From Belnapia mucosa (GTDB taxonomy: Bacteria; Pseudomonadota; Alphaproteobacteria; Acetobacterales; Acetobacteraceae), in contig NZ_JAEUXJ010000002.1 in assembly GCF_016775475.1 (NCBI RefSeq), positions 124,001-188,000 of the forward strand: a stretch of 64,000 bases of DNA, written 5' to 3'. The translations under genes were made by a program, and so were the position numbers. The notes beneath the pieces are model-generated. The model was not told the origin of the DNA. It did not search any database and worked only from the letters and a program-made list of their open reading frames with translations. Shown here piece by piece: positions 55,852 through 63,733 of this stretch. Position 1 is the stretch's first letter; every line of letters begins with the position of its first letter.

Positions 55852-56880
55852 ATGTCCATCCGTTCCATGCTGGCCGCGGCCCTGCTGCTGCCTTCCCTCG
55901 CCCTCGCGCAGCAGGCGGCGAGCCCCGGCCCGACCCTGCAGGCCGTGCGGTCCCGCGGCGCGCTGTCCTGCGGCATTTCCACCGGCGACCCGGCCTGGAG
56001 CCAGCCGGACAGCCGCGGCACCTGGCAGGGGATGGATACCGATCTCTGCCGCGCCGTGGCCGCCGCCACCCTTGGCAGCGCGGAGAAGGTGGTCTGGCAG
56101 CATCTGACGGGCCAGAACCGCTTCCCGGCCCTGGCTTCCGGCCAAGTGGAGATGCTGACCCGCACCACCACCTGGACCCTGACCCGGGATTCGATGCTCG
56201 GCCTGAACTTCACCGCGCCGAATTTCTATGATGGCCAGGGCTTCCTCGTGCATGCCGAGGCCGGCATCACCAGCAGCCGCCAGCTCGATGGCGCGACCAT
56301 CTGCTTCGTCTCGGCCAGCACGCATGAGCTGAACCTGCAGGACTGGTCACGCAGCCAGAATATCCGCTTCACCCCGGTGATCTTTGCCGACAAGGACGAG
56401 GCCCGGCGGGCCTATGAGAGCAACCGCTGCGACAGCTACACGGGCGATGCCAGCCAGCTCGCCGCCGTCCGCGCCGCCTTCCCGGAGCCGGCGAAGCATG
56501 TCCTGCTGCCCGAGCGGATCAGCAAGGAACCCTATGCGCCCTCGGTCCGCCAGGGTGACGACCAGTGGTTCGACATCGTCCGCTACACGATCTACGGCTT
56601 GGTCGAGGCGGAGGAGCTCGGCATCACCCGCGCCAATGCGGACAAGATGCTGGCCGAGAGCCCGAGCCCGGCGGTGCAGCGCCTGCTCGGCAAGACCGGC
56701 GATCTCGGTTTCACCCTTGGCCTCGAGCGCGCCTGGATGCTGAATGCGATCAAGGCCGTGGGGAATTACGGCGAGATCTATGAGCGGCACCTGGGCAAGG
56801 ACAGCCCGGTTGGGCTGCCGCGCGGGCTGAACGACCTCTGGACCCGCGGCGGGCTGATGATGGCGCCGCCGATGCGGTGA
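55852..56880 (+). CDS. Amino-acid ABC transporter solute-binding protein (AapJ-like)
   Basis: 342 residues. The signal peptide (MLAAALLLPSLALAQQ) should be cleaved after ALA. The mature protein starts with TLQAVRSRGALSCGISTG and continues through WQGMDTDLCRAVAAATLG, a typical SBP_bac_3, AapJ-type general amino-acid receptor pattern; later DSYTGDASQLAAVR and LGLERAWMLNAIKAVGNYGE agree. No permease or ATPase is linked, so the receptor must use a transporter encoded elsewhere, or act in another way. It follows the TRAP permease by 18 bases with a GGAG ribosome-binding site. Confidence 0.9.
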   Translation: MSIRSMLAAALLLPSLALAQQAASPGPTLQAVRSRGALSCGISTGDPAWSQPDSRGTWQGMDTDLCRAVAAATLGSAEKVVWQHLTGQNRFPALASGQVEMLTRTTTWTLTRDSMLGLNFTAPNFYDGQGFLVHAEAGITSSRQLDGATICFVSASTHELNLQDWSRSQNIRFTPVIFADKDEARRAYESNRCDSYTGDASQLAAVRAAFPEPAKHVLLPERISKEPYAPSVRQGDDQWFDIVRYTIYGLVEAEELGITRANADKMLAESPSPAVQRLLGKTGDLGFTLGLERAWMLNAIKAVGNYGEIYERHLGKDSPVGLPRGLNDLWTRGGLMMAPPMR

Positions 56881-56884
56881 GCTG

Positions 56885-58132
56885 CTACTCCCGCTCGTAG
56901 ATCAGCCGGGCACGCACGGTGCCCGGCAGCGCCCGCAGCTCGGCCAGGATCGCTTCCGCCTGGTCGCGCGCCTCGACGCTCTCGACCACGACGAAGCCGA
57001 GCTCCGCCTGGGTCTGGTAGTACTGGGCCGCGATGTTGAGGCCCCGGCGGCCGAAGGCCTCGTTGATGCGGGACAGCATGCCGGGTGCGTCGCGGTGGAC
57101 ATGGATCCAGCGCGCCCCGCTGGCCCGGGCCGGGAGCTGCACCTGGGGGAAATTCACCGCCCCCATGGTCGCGCCGGTATCGCTGAAGTCGATCAGCTTC
57201 CGCGCCACCTCCTGGCCGATGCGGGACTGCGCTTCCTGCGTGCTGCCGCCGATATGCGGGGTCAGGATCACATTGGGCAGGCCCTGCACCGGGCTTTCGA
57301 AGCGCTCGCCGTTGCGGGCCGGCTCCTCGGGGAAGACATCGGCGGCGAAGCCGAGCAGGTGGCGCGACCGCAGCGCCGCCGCCACGGCGTCCAGATCGAC
57401 CAGCGTGCCGCGGGCATTGTTGATGAGGATGGAGCCCGGCTTCATCGCGGCCACTTCGGCGGCGCCGATCATGCCGATGGTCTCCGGCGTCTCCGGCACA
57501 TGCAGCGTGACGATATCGGCCGCGGCCAGCAGCTCACCCAGCGTGGCACAGGGCTGGGCATTGCCATGCGGCAGCTTGGTGGTGTGATCGTAATAGATCA
57601 CCCGCAGGCCGAAGGCCTCGGCCAGCACCGAGAGCTGGCTGCCGATATTGCCATAGCCGACGATGCCGAGGGTGCGGCCGCGCACCTCGTAGCTGCCCTC
57701 GGCCGACTTGTCCCAGCCGCCCTGATGCGCCGAGCGCGACCGGTCGGGGATGCCGCGCAGCAGCATCACCACCTCGCCCATCACCAGCTCGGCGACGGAG
57801 CGGGTGTTGGAGAAGGGGGCGTTGAAGACCGGGATGCCGCGCAGCCGCGCCGCGTCCAGGTCGACCTGGTTGGTGCCGATGCAGAAGCAGCCGACCGTGA
57901 TCAGCCGGTCGGCCGCTGCCAGCGCCGTGGCGGTGAGCTGGGTCCGTGAGCGGATGCCGAGGATATGGACGCCCTGCAGCGCCTCGGCCAGGGCCGGCCC
58001 GTCCAGCGCCTTGGGCAGGCGGGTGACGGTCTCGTAGCCGGACGCCGCCAGCAGCTCCACGGCGCTGTCGGAGATGCCCTCCAGCAGCAGGACCCGGATG
58101 CGGTCCTTGGGGAGGGAGATGCGGTCGGACAT
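56885..58132 (-). CDS. serA: D-3-phosphoglycerate dehydrogenase
   Basis: 415 residues, the length of the E. coli-type SerA. NAD site GIVGYGNIGSQLSVLAEA, catalytic Arg in NNARGTLVDL, catalytic His in TPHIGGSTQEAQ, and a C-terminal ACT domain (from about residue 340, with RASGARWIHVHRDAPGML) that senses serine. It oxidises 3-phosphoglycerate to 3-phosphohydroxypyruvate, first step of serine synthesis. The gene lies alone, convergent with the amino-acid binding protein gene and 45 bases downstream of the methyltransferase, with a hairpin in the gap. Confidence 0.94.
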   Translation of the reverse strand: MSDRISLPKDRIRVLLLEGISDSAVELLAASGYETVTRLPKALDGPALAEALQGVHILGIRSRTQLTATALAAADRLITVGCFCIGTNQVDLDAARLRGIPVFNAPFSNTRSVAELVMGEVVMLLRGIPDRSRSAHQGGWDKSAEGSYEVRGRTLGIVGYGNIGSQLSVLAEAFGLRVIYYDHTTKLPHGNAQPCATLGELLAAADIVTLHVPETPETIGMIGAAEVAAMKPGSILINNARGTLVDLDAVAAALRSRHLLGFAADVFPEEPARNGERFESPVQGLPNVILTPHIGGSTQEAQSRIGQEVARKLIDFSDTGATMGAVNFPQVQLPARASGARWIHVHRDAPGMLSRINEAFGRRGLNIAAQYYQTQAELGFVVVESVEARDQAEAILAELRALPGTVRARLIYERE

Positions 58133-58156
58133 GGAAGGCTCCGAGGGGAGGACAGC

Positions 58157-58179
58157 AAGGGCGCGCTTCTTGCGCCCTT
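58157..58179 (-). terminator. Hairpin between the methyltransferase gene and serA
   Basis: A perfect 8-bp stem, AAGGGCGC (58157-58164) with GCGCCCTT (58172-58179), surrounds a 7-base loop and contains the methyltransferase stop codon. There is no T-run on either side, so it may weaken, rather than end, transcription into serA, or protect the mRNA end. Confidence 0.35.
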
Positions 58180-58951
58180 AGCCGCCATCCGCCAAGCCCG
58201 GGGCGCGCGGCGGCAGGTCCCGGGTGCGGTAGCGGGAGACCGGCTGGCCCGACGGCACCTTTTGGAAGACCAGAAAGTAGCTGTGGTTCTTCCGGGCATG
58301 AACCTGCCGCAGCAGCCGCGCCACGCCCGGCCGGTTGGGCCGGACCAGGACGAAGAGATCGCGGGCATAGAAGCCCAGCTCCGCCAGCCCGGTCACGATC
58401 TGCACATGGGTCAGCTCCTGTCGGTTGGCGCTGACTTCGTCCTGGCATTTGACGATGAGGATGCCGTGGTCGCGCAGCACCCGCCGCGCCTCCCGCCCCG
58501 CATCCAGATAGAGGTCGAGCACTGCCTGATGCCAACGCCCACCCCCCGGCGCCTCGCCCCCGCCGCCGGCGGCGTAGTAGGTGCGCAGCCCGGCATGGCT
58601 GCCCTGGCCGCCGCGCGTCCCGGCCTTCGGCCGCAGCAGCCCCTCCATATAGGGCGGGTCCAGCACCAGCGCGTCGATCGCGCCATCCGCATGGGGCAGG
58701 GCCCGGCAATCCGTCCCGGTGGCGAGGTCGGAGGCGAGCAGCCGGTAGCGCCCGGGCGGCACGCGCTGCCAGAAGACGCCCTGGCCATAGGTGACATCGG
58801 CGACCACCGCGCCCTCCGGCACATGCAGGGCGAGGATCTGCGGGAAGAGCTCCGCATTGCCCCCGCCATGCGCCGAGAGCACCACATCCGCCGTGGCGCT
58901 GCCGCCCTGCACCCGCTTCGGCCGCGGCGGGCCGAGCGCCACCTCGCTCAT
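58178..58951 (-). CDS. Orphan DNA methyltransferase (DPPY type)
   Basis: 257 residues. A SAM-binding [14 protein letters not shown] and the catalytic DPPYMEGLL motif IV identify an amino-methyltransferase of DNA adenine or cytosine N4. The later [19 protein letters not shown] and [15 protein letters not shown] resemble phage and orphan methylases. No restriction endonuclease gene is near, so it is solitary. The start overlaps the aat stop by 4 bases, hence it is expressed with a housekeeping gene. Recognition sequence and whether it acts on DNA or another target are unknown. Confidence 0.78.
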   Translation of the reverse strand: MSEVALGPPRPKRVQGGSATADVVLSAHGGGNAELFPQILALHVPEGAVVADVTYGQGVFWQRVPPGRYRLLASDLATGTDCRALPHADGAIDALVLDPPYMEGLLRPKAGTRGGQGSHAGLRTYYAAGGGGEAPGGGRWHQAVLDLYLDAGREARRVLRDHGILIVKCQDEVSANRQELTHVQIVTGLAELGFYARDLFVLVRPNRPGVARLLRQVHARKNHSYFLVFQKVPSGQPVSRYRTRDLPPRAPGLADGG

Positions 58952-59622
58952 GCCGGGCCGGCCGCGGGGCGGAGGGCGCGGATCTCCGCCTCCAGCGCCG
59001 CCGGATCGGGCGCCGTGATCCAGCGCGCCGCGCCCAGCATGGCCGTGGACAGGCGCCGTTTGTAGTCGGCGCGGGGGATTTCATGGGCGCCGAATTGCGC
59101 CAGGTGCTCGGTCAGGAATTGGCTGTCGAGCAGGGTGAAGCCGCCGAGCCGCAGCCGCGCCACCAGATGCACCAGCGCCACCTTGGAGGCATCGCGGGCC
59201 CGGCTGAACATGCTCTCGCCGAAGAAGGCGGCGCCGAGCACGACGCCATAGAGCCCGCCGACCAGCCGCCCGCCCTCCCAGACCTCGACCGAATGGGCAT
59301 GCCCCTGCCGGTGCAGGGCGGTGAAGAGGTATTCGATCTCCGGGTTGATCCAGGTGTCCTCCCGCCCCGGCGCCGCCTCGGCGCAGCCGGCGATGGTCGC
59401 GGCGAAATCCGCATCGGCGGTGACGGTGAAGGGGCCGGAGAGCACGGTCCGCAGCAGCCGCCGCGGCAGGTGGAAGCCGGCATCGAGTGGGATGATCCCC
59501 CGCCGCTCCGGATCCAGCCAATAAAGACGGTCGCCGCCGCGGCTTTCCGCCATGGGGAAAAGCCCGGCGCGATAGGCGCGGAGCATCAGCTCCGGCGTGA
59601 TGTCGATATGGCGGCGGCTCAT
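58948..59622 (-). CDS. aat: Leucyl/phenylalanyl-tRNA-protein transferase
   Basis: 224 residues. N-terminal [33 protein letters not shown], and the later [19 protein letters not shown] and FFGESMF are the strongly conserved Aat motifs. The enzyme attaches Leu or Phe from tRNA to N-terminal Lys or Arg of proteins, making them substrates of ClpS-ClpAP. It lies downstream of accC on the same strand, with a 129-base gap, and overlaps the methyltransferase start. Confidence 0.95.
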   Translation of the reverse strand: MSRRHIDITPELMLRAYRAGLFPMAESRGGDRLYWLDPERRGIIPLDAGFHLPRRLLRTVLSGPFTVTADADFAATIAGCAEAAPGREDTWINPEIEYLFTALHRQGHAHSVEVWEGGRLVGGLYGVVLGAAFFGESMFSRARDASKVALVHLVARLRLGGFTLLDSQFLTEHLAQFGAHEIPRADYKRRLSTAMLGAARWITAPDPAALEAEIRALRPAAGPA

Positions 59623-59751
59623 GCGGCGGCCGGCGCCAGGGGAACCCGCCGCCTTACCGGCGCGGGGCGATGGTCCCTGGCCCTGGCCCTATGGCGGCTC
59701 GACATGGCCGGATCATACCTGCCCCGCTGCCGCCCCGCCATCGCAAAGCCG

Positions 59752-61107
59752 TCAGCCGCCTTCGAGGCGGCGGGCGACGAAGCGTTCCAGCCAATGGATG
59801 GTGTAGTTCCCGGCCTGGAATTCCGGGTCCTCCATGATGGCCAGGTGCAGCGGCAGGGTGGTGCTGATGCCGTCCACGACCATCTCGGCCAGCGACCGGC
59901 GCAGCCGCGCGATCGCCTCGGCCCGGGTCGCGCCATGGACGACAAGCTTGGCGATCAGGCTGTCGTAATGCGGCGGCACCGCGTAACCGGAATAGAGCGC
60001 GCTATCGACCCGCACGCCGAGCCCGCCCGGCGCATGATAGGTGTGCACCCGACCGGGGGAGGGGGCGAAGGTGTCGGGGTCCTCGGCGGTGATCCGGCAT
60101 TCGATGGCATGGCCATGGAAGCGGATCTCGGATTGGCCATAGCCCAGCGCCTCGCCGGCGGCGACGCGGAGCTGTTCCTTCACCAGGTCGATGCCGCAGA
60201 CCATCTCCGTCACCGGATGCTCGACCTGCAGGCGGGTGTTCATCTCGATGAAGGCGAACTGACCGTCCTGCCAGAGGAATTCCAGCGTGCCGGCATTGCG
60301 GTAGCCGAGCTCGCGCAGCGCCCGCGTCACCTGCGCGCCGAGCGCATCGCGCTCCGCGGCGTTCAGCACCGGCGAGCCGGCTTCCTCCACCAGCTTCTGG
60401 TGGCGGCGCTGGAGGGAGCAATCGCGCTCGCCGAAATGCACGACATTGCCGTGGGTGTCGGCCAGCACCTGCAGCTCGATATGCCGCGGCCGGTCGAGAT
60501 ATTTCTCGAGATAGACCTCGTCATTGCCGAAGGCGGCCTTGGCCTCGGTGCGGGCGACGCGCCAGGCCTCCTCCAGCTCGTCCTCGGAGCGTGCGACCTT
60601 CATGCCGCGCCCGCCGCCGCCGGCGGCGGCCTTGATGAGGACGGGATACTTCACCTCGGCCGCCACCTGCCGCGCCTCCTCGATCGAGGAGAGCGCCCCG
60701 AGGCTGCCGGGGACCAGCGGCACGCCGAGGCGCCGCATCGCATCCTTCGCCGCGATCTTGTCGCCCATCATGCGGATATGCGCCGGCGTCGGCCCGATGA
60801 AGGCGAGGCCATGCGCCTCCACCATCTCGGCGAAGGAGGCATTCTCCGACAGGAAGCCATAGCCCGGATGCACCGCATCGGCGCCGGTAATGGCGGCGGC
60901 CGAAAGGATCGCCGGGACGTTCAGATAGCTATCGCGCGCCGGGGGCGGGCCGATGCAGACGCTCTCATCCGCCAGGCGCACATGCATGGCGGCGGCGTCG
61001 GCGGTGGAATGCACCGCGACGGTGCGAATGCCCATCTCCTGGCAGGCGCGATGCACCCGCAGCGCGATCTCGCCGCGGTTGGCGATCAGGACTTTCCCGA
61101 ACATCAT
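59752..61107 (-). CDS. accC: Acetyl-CoA carboxylase, biotin carboxylase subunit
   Basis: 451 residues. The N-terminal KVLIANRGEIALRVHRAC, HPGYGFLSENASFAE, the glycine-rich ATP loop KAAAGGGGRGMKVA and the ERDCSLQRRHQKLVEEA and MNTRLQVEHPVTE segments are all intact. It carboxylates biotin on AccB with ATP and bicarbonate, the first half-reaction of malonyl-CoA formation. Two adjacent Met codons start it; either can be used. It follows accB by 91 bases, a gap containing a short hairpin (61114-61130). Confidence 0.97.
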   Translation of the reverse strand: MMFGKVLIANRGEIALRVHRACQEMGIRTVAVHSTADAAAMHVRLADESVCIGPPPARDSYLNVPAILSAAAITGADAVHPGYGFLSENASFAEMVEAHGLAFIGPTPAHIRMMGDKIAAKDAMRRLGVPLVPGSLGALSSIEEARQVAAEVKYPVLIKAAAGGGGRGMKVARSEDELEEAWRVARTEAKAAFGNDEVYLEKYLDRPRHIELQVLADTHGNVVHFGERDCSLQRRHQKLVEEAGSPVLNAAERDALGAQVTRALRELGYRNAGTLEFLWQDGQFAFIEMNTRLQVEHPVTEMVCGIDLVKEQLRVAAGEALGYGQSEIRFHGHAIECRITAEDPDTFAPSPGRVHTYHAPGGLGVRVDSALYSGYAVPPHYDSLIAKLVVHGATRAEAIARLRRSLAEMVVDGISTTLPLHLAIMEDPEFQAGNYTIHWLERFVARRLEGG

Positions 61108-61113
61108 GAGTCG

Positions 61114-61130
61114 CTCGCGCTACGCGCGAG
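61114..61130. other. Short hairpin in the accB-accC gap
   Basis: CTCGCGC (61114-61120) and GCGCGAG (61124-61130) form a perfect 7-bp stem with a 3-base loop in the 91-base space between accB and accC. It may modulate the relative expression or mRNA stability of the two subunits. There is no downstream T-run, so a strong terminator is unlikely. Confidence 0.35.
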
Positions 61131-61198
61131 GGCCGGCCGATTCACGTCTCCGCGCCATCCGGCGCTCCGACGATCGGACGGCATGTCGCTGCGCTCCA

Positions 61199-61687
61199 TC
61201 ATTCTACGATCAGCAACGGCTCGCCATATTCGACCGGCGTGCCGGATTCGACCAGGATCCGGGTGACCGTGCCGGCACGCGGCGAGCGGATCTGGTTGAA
61301 GGTCTTCATCGCCTCGATCAGCAGCAGGGTCTGGCCCTGGGCGACCTTGGCGCCCAGCGTCACGAAGGGCGGCTGCCCCGGCTCGGGCGAGAGATAGGCG
61401 ACGCCGACCATCGGTGAGGCGATGAGGCCGGGATGCTTGGCATCCGGCACCTCGGAGGCCTCAGAGGGCACGATGGCAGCAGCCGGCGCCGCGGCCGGCA
61501 TTGCCGGCGCCTGCATCATGCCGGCCGGCCAGGCCATGGGGGCCGGGGCAGGGGCGGCCGCGGGTTCCCGCGCCACCCGGATGCGGCTGTCCTTCTCGAC
61601 CAGCTCGATCTCGGTCAGGTCGGTGTCCCGCAGGATCTGCGCCAGGGCGCGGATCGCCTCGGGGTCGAATTGGATGCCGTTGCTCAT
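61199..61687 (-). CDS. accB: Biotin carboxyl carrier protein
   Basis: 162 residues from the ATG complementing 61685-61687. Three parts are seen: an N-terminal helical region (FDPEAIRALAQILRDTDL), an Ala/Pro/Met-rich flexible linker (about 42-80) and the biotinyl domain, with the biotinylated K128 in LLIEAMKTFNQI. AccB carries carboxybiotin between AccC and the carboxyltransferase. The EAMKTF variant replaces the usual EAMKMM. It is downstream of aroQ by 8 bases, so aroQ-accB-accC is one operon, a common alphaproteobacterial layout. Confidence 0.95.
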   Translation of the reverse strand: MSNGIQFDPEAIRALAQILRDTDLTEIELVEKDSRIRVAREPAAAPAPAPMAWPAGMMQAPAMPAAAPAAAIVPSEASEVPDAKHPGLIASPMVGVAYLSPEPGQPPFVTLGAKVAQGQTLLLIEAMKTFNQIRSPRAGTVTRILVESGTPVEYGEPLLIVE

Positions 61688-61695
61688 GCGCGTCC

Positions 61696-62160
61696 TCAGG
61701 CCTCGTCGTCTGGCGCCTCGGCGCCGATCAGCCCGGCCATCGCCTCCAGCGCCAGGGCGTAGCCCTGCACGCCGAGCCCGGCGATGACCCCGGTGGCCGC
61801 CTTGGAGACGAAGCTGTGATGCCGGAATTCCTCCCGGCGATGGATGTTGGTGATATGGACCTCGATCACCGGCAGCTCGACCGCCAGCAGGGCGTCCATC
61901 AGCGCGATCGAGGTGGTGGTGTAGCCCGCCGGGTTGATGACGATGCCGGCAGCCCGGCCGCGGCATTCCTGCACCCAGGTGATCAGCTCGCCCTCGCCAT
62001 TGGTCTGGCGGAAGTCGATCGCGAGCCCCAGCCCCTCGGCCACCTCGGCGCAGAGCGCCTCCACGTCGTCGAGGGTCGCGCTGCCGTATTTATCCGGCTC
62101 CCGCACCCCGAGCAGGTTCAAGTTCGGGCCATTCAGGACGACGACCAGCGGCGGCGACAT
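61696..62160 (-). CDS. aroQ: Type II 3-dehydroquinate dehydratase
   Basis: 154 residues, normal for the small dodecameric enzyme. Motifs [19 protein letters not shown] (active-site Tyr25), [13 protein letters not shown] and [17 protein letters not shown] (active-site His) are complete. It dehydrates 3-dehydroquinate to 3-dehydroshikimate in the shikimate pathway, which links to aroC earlier in the window. First gene of the aroQ-accB-accC operon, divergent from thiS. Confidence 0.96.
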   Translation of the reverse strand: MSPPLVVVLNGPNLNLLGVREPDKYGSATLDDVEALCAEVAEGLGLAIDFRQTNGEGELITWVQECRGRAAGIVINPAGYTTTSIALMDALLAVELPVIEVHITNIHRREEFRHHSFVSKAATGVIAGLGVQGYALALEAMAGLIGAEAPDDEA

Positions 62161-62291
62161 GGCGGGCGGTTCCGAGGGGTGGGGCGGGGCGGTTGCGCTA
62201 GCACGGAGGGGTTTCCGCCCGCAAGCGGAGCGGTTCTGCCCTGCGCCGGCGGCGCCTTGCCCCGGGGCCCGGGCTTCGCCACATTCGTCCC

Positions 62292-62504
62292 ATGGAGGCG
62301 ACGATCCCGATTTCCGTGAATGGCGAGGCGCGGCAGGTGCCGGCCGCCGCCACCCTGGCCGATCTGCTGGCGCAGATCGGGCTCGACATCCGCAAGGTGG
62401 CGGTCGAGCGTAACCTCGAGATTGTTCCCCGCTCCCGCTATGCCGAGACCCCGCTCGCCGCCGGGGACCGGCTGGAGATCGTGCATTTCATCGGCGGAGG
62501 CTGA
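62292..62504 (+). CDS. thiS: Sulfur carrier protein ThiS
   Basis: 70 residues with a ubiquitin-like beta-grasp pattern ([42 protein letters not shown]). It ends in the Gly-Gly required for adenylation and thiocarboxylation by ThiF. The thiocarboxylate donates sulfur for the thiamine thiazole ring. It lies 3 bases before thiG. No thiF, thiE or thiO is in view, and no thiamine riboswitch is evident in the 131 bases upstream. Confidence 0.93.
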   Translation: MEATIPISVNGEARQVPAAATLADLLAQIGLDIRKVAVERNLEIVPRSRYAETPLAAGDRLEIVHFIGGG

Positions 62505-62507
62505 ACT

Positions 62508-63305
62508 ATGGATGGATTGCCCATCGCCGCCCAGGACGACAGCTGGGAGGTTGCCGGCCGGCGCTTCCGCTCGCGCCTCATCGTTGGCACCGGCCGCTAC
62601 AAGGACCTGGAGGAAACCGGCCGCGCCATCGAGGCGAGCGGGGCCGAGATCGTCACCGTCGCGGTGCGCCGGGTCAATCTCGGCGACCCGAAGGCGCCGA
62701 TGCTCCAGGATTACGTCGATCCCCGGCGCTATACCTACCTGCCCAATACCGCCGGCTGCTTCACCGCCGAGGACGCCGTCCGCACCCTCCGCCTCGCGCG
62801 GGAGGCGGGGGGCTGGAACCTGGTGAAGCTCGAGGTGCTGGGCCCGCCACCGTTCCTCTATCCCGATATGCGCGCGACCTTCGAGGCGCTGGAGGCGCTG
62901 CTGAAGGACGGGTTCGAGGTGATGGTCTATTGCTCGGACGACCCGATCGCCGCCAAGCGCCTGGAGGAGATGGGGGCAGTCGCGGTGATGCCGCTCGGCG
63001 CCCCGATCGGCTCGGGCCTGGGGATCCAGAACCCGGTGATGATCCGTTCGATCATCGAGAATGCCAAGGTGCCGGTGCTGGTCGATGCCGGGGTCGGCAC
63101 CGCCTCCGACGCCGCCATCGCCATGGAACTGGGCTGCGACGCGGTGCTGATGAACAGCGCCATCGCCCATGCCAAGGACCCGGTGCAGATGGCCCGTGCC
63201 ATGAAGGCGGCGGTGGAGGCGGGGCGGCTGTCCTTCCTCGCCGGGCGGATGCCGCGCCAATACGCCGCCGATCCGTCGAGCCCGCTGGCAGGGCTAATTC
63301 GGTAG
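62508..63305 (+). CDS. thiG: Thiazole synthase ThiG
   Basis: 265 residues, a TIM barrel. The Schiff-base lysine K107 is in [37 protein letters not shown], the phosphate loop [19 protein letters not shown] and the ending [12 protein letters not shown] agree with ThiG. It condenses 1-deoxy-D-xylulose 5-phosphate with dehydroglycine and ThiS thiocarboxylate to make the thiazole of thiamine; the first substrate is made by Dxs (16.7 kb), which also uses thiamine diphosphate. Translationally linked to thiS. Confidence 0.96.
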   Translation: MDGLPIAAQDDSWEVAGRRFRSRLIVGTGRYKDLEETGRAIEASGAEIVTVAVRRVNLGDPKAPMLQDYVDPRRYTYLPNTAGCFTAEDAVRTLRLAREAGGWNLVKLEVLGPPPFLYPDMRATFEALEALLKDGFEVMVYCSDDPIAAKRLEEMGAVAVMPLGAPIGSGLGIQNPVMIRSIIENAKVPVLVDAGVGTASDAAIAMELGCDAVLMNSAIAHAKDPVQMARAMKAAVEAGRLSFLAGRMPRQYAADPSSPLAGLIR

Positions 63306-63309
63306 CCGG

Positions 63310-63350
63310 CGAACCGTTGCCGAATCGCCCTCGGCAAAATCGCCGGTTCG
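63310..63350 (+). other. Stem-loop downstream of thiG
   Basis: A two-part stem follows the thiG stop by 5 bases: CGAACCG/CGGTTCG (63310-63316 with 63344-63350) outside TTGCCGA/TCGGCAA (63317-63323 with 63331-63337). The 3' arms are separated by six unpaired bases. No T-run follows. It is placed to act as a transcript-end or mRNA-stabilising structure for thiSG. Confidence 0.4.
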
Positions 63351-63459
63351 GGAGCGTCCCGGCCGGCGGAACAGCGGGAACTCCAGCGGCCTTCCGGCGG
63401 AGTTTCCGGCGGCCCGGCTAGAGCGCGGGAAAAAAATCCGGCAGCGCGCATTTTCCGCT

Positions 63460-63487
63460 TTGCGTGCCGAGGGGCGGGGCCTATATG
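63460..63487 (+). promoter_or_regulatory. Candidate promoter of the ornithine decarboxylase leader
   Basis: TTGCGT (63460-63465) and TATATG (63482-63487) are spaced by 16 bases and resemble a housekeeping sigma factor promoter. Transcription would begin near 63494 and give a leader of about 240 bases before the decarboxylase ATG. This is a reading by eye only. Confidence 0.35.
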
Positions 63488-63493
63488 CCCGCC

Positions 63494-63733
63494 CAGACGC
63501 AGTACGCACGTGCCTCTGGCCCCAAGCCCACGGAACCCGGCGCCCCTCCACAACGGCGCAGACTAAGGACGGTCACCGCGGCGCAAGGTTTACGCAACGA
63601 CGTCAAGCGTTCTGGCAACCCCGGGGGGCGCGATCCTTCCGGTCCGTTTGGTCGCTGGTTCGTTCGACCGTTTCGTCAATCTGGGGCCGCCGCCCACTTC
63701 GGGGCGGTCCTACTGTCTGTAGGGAATGGTGCG
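63494..63733 (+). ncRNA. Candidate speF-type leader RNA
   Basis: The long 5' region of an alphaproteobacterial ornithine decarboxylase gene is known to carry the conserved speF leader RNA. Here the sequence between the candidate promoter and the ATG is long, GC-rich and contains possible stems, including a 6-bp hairpin CCGCCC/GGGCGG (63690-63695 with 63702-63707) close to the ribosome-binding site. Position and size fit the family, but I cannot verify the consensus by alignment. It may sense polyamines or control translation. Confidence 0.5.

Noticed and set aside
51874..56325. A 1483-codon open frame on the minus strand.
   Set aside because: It lies antisense to the Usp, TRAP and amino-acid receptor genes, whose proteins are well conserved. 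High GC removes stop codons from shadow frames; its product is His/Gly/Arg-rich with no domain.
62161..62291. Thiamine (TPP) riboswitch upstream of thiS.
   Set aside because: The characteristic CUGAGA box is absent and the gap is only 131 bases; thiSG may be controlled elsewhere.
63485..63733. N-terminal 83-residue extension of the decarboxylase.
   Set aside because: The ATG at 63485 falls within the candidate -10 box, the encoded stretch is Arg/Gly/Pro-rich and the family starts at MTPK; kept only as part of a finding.
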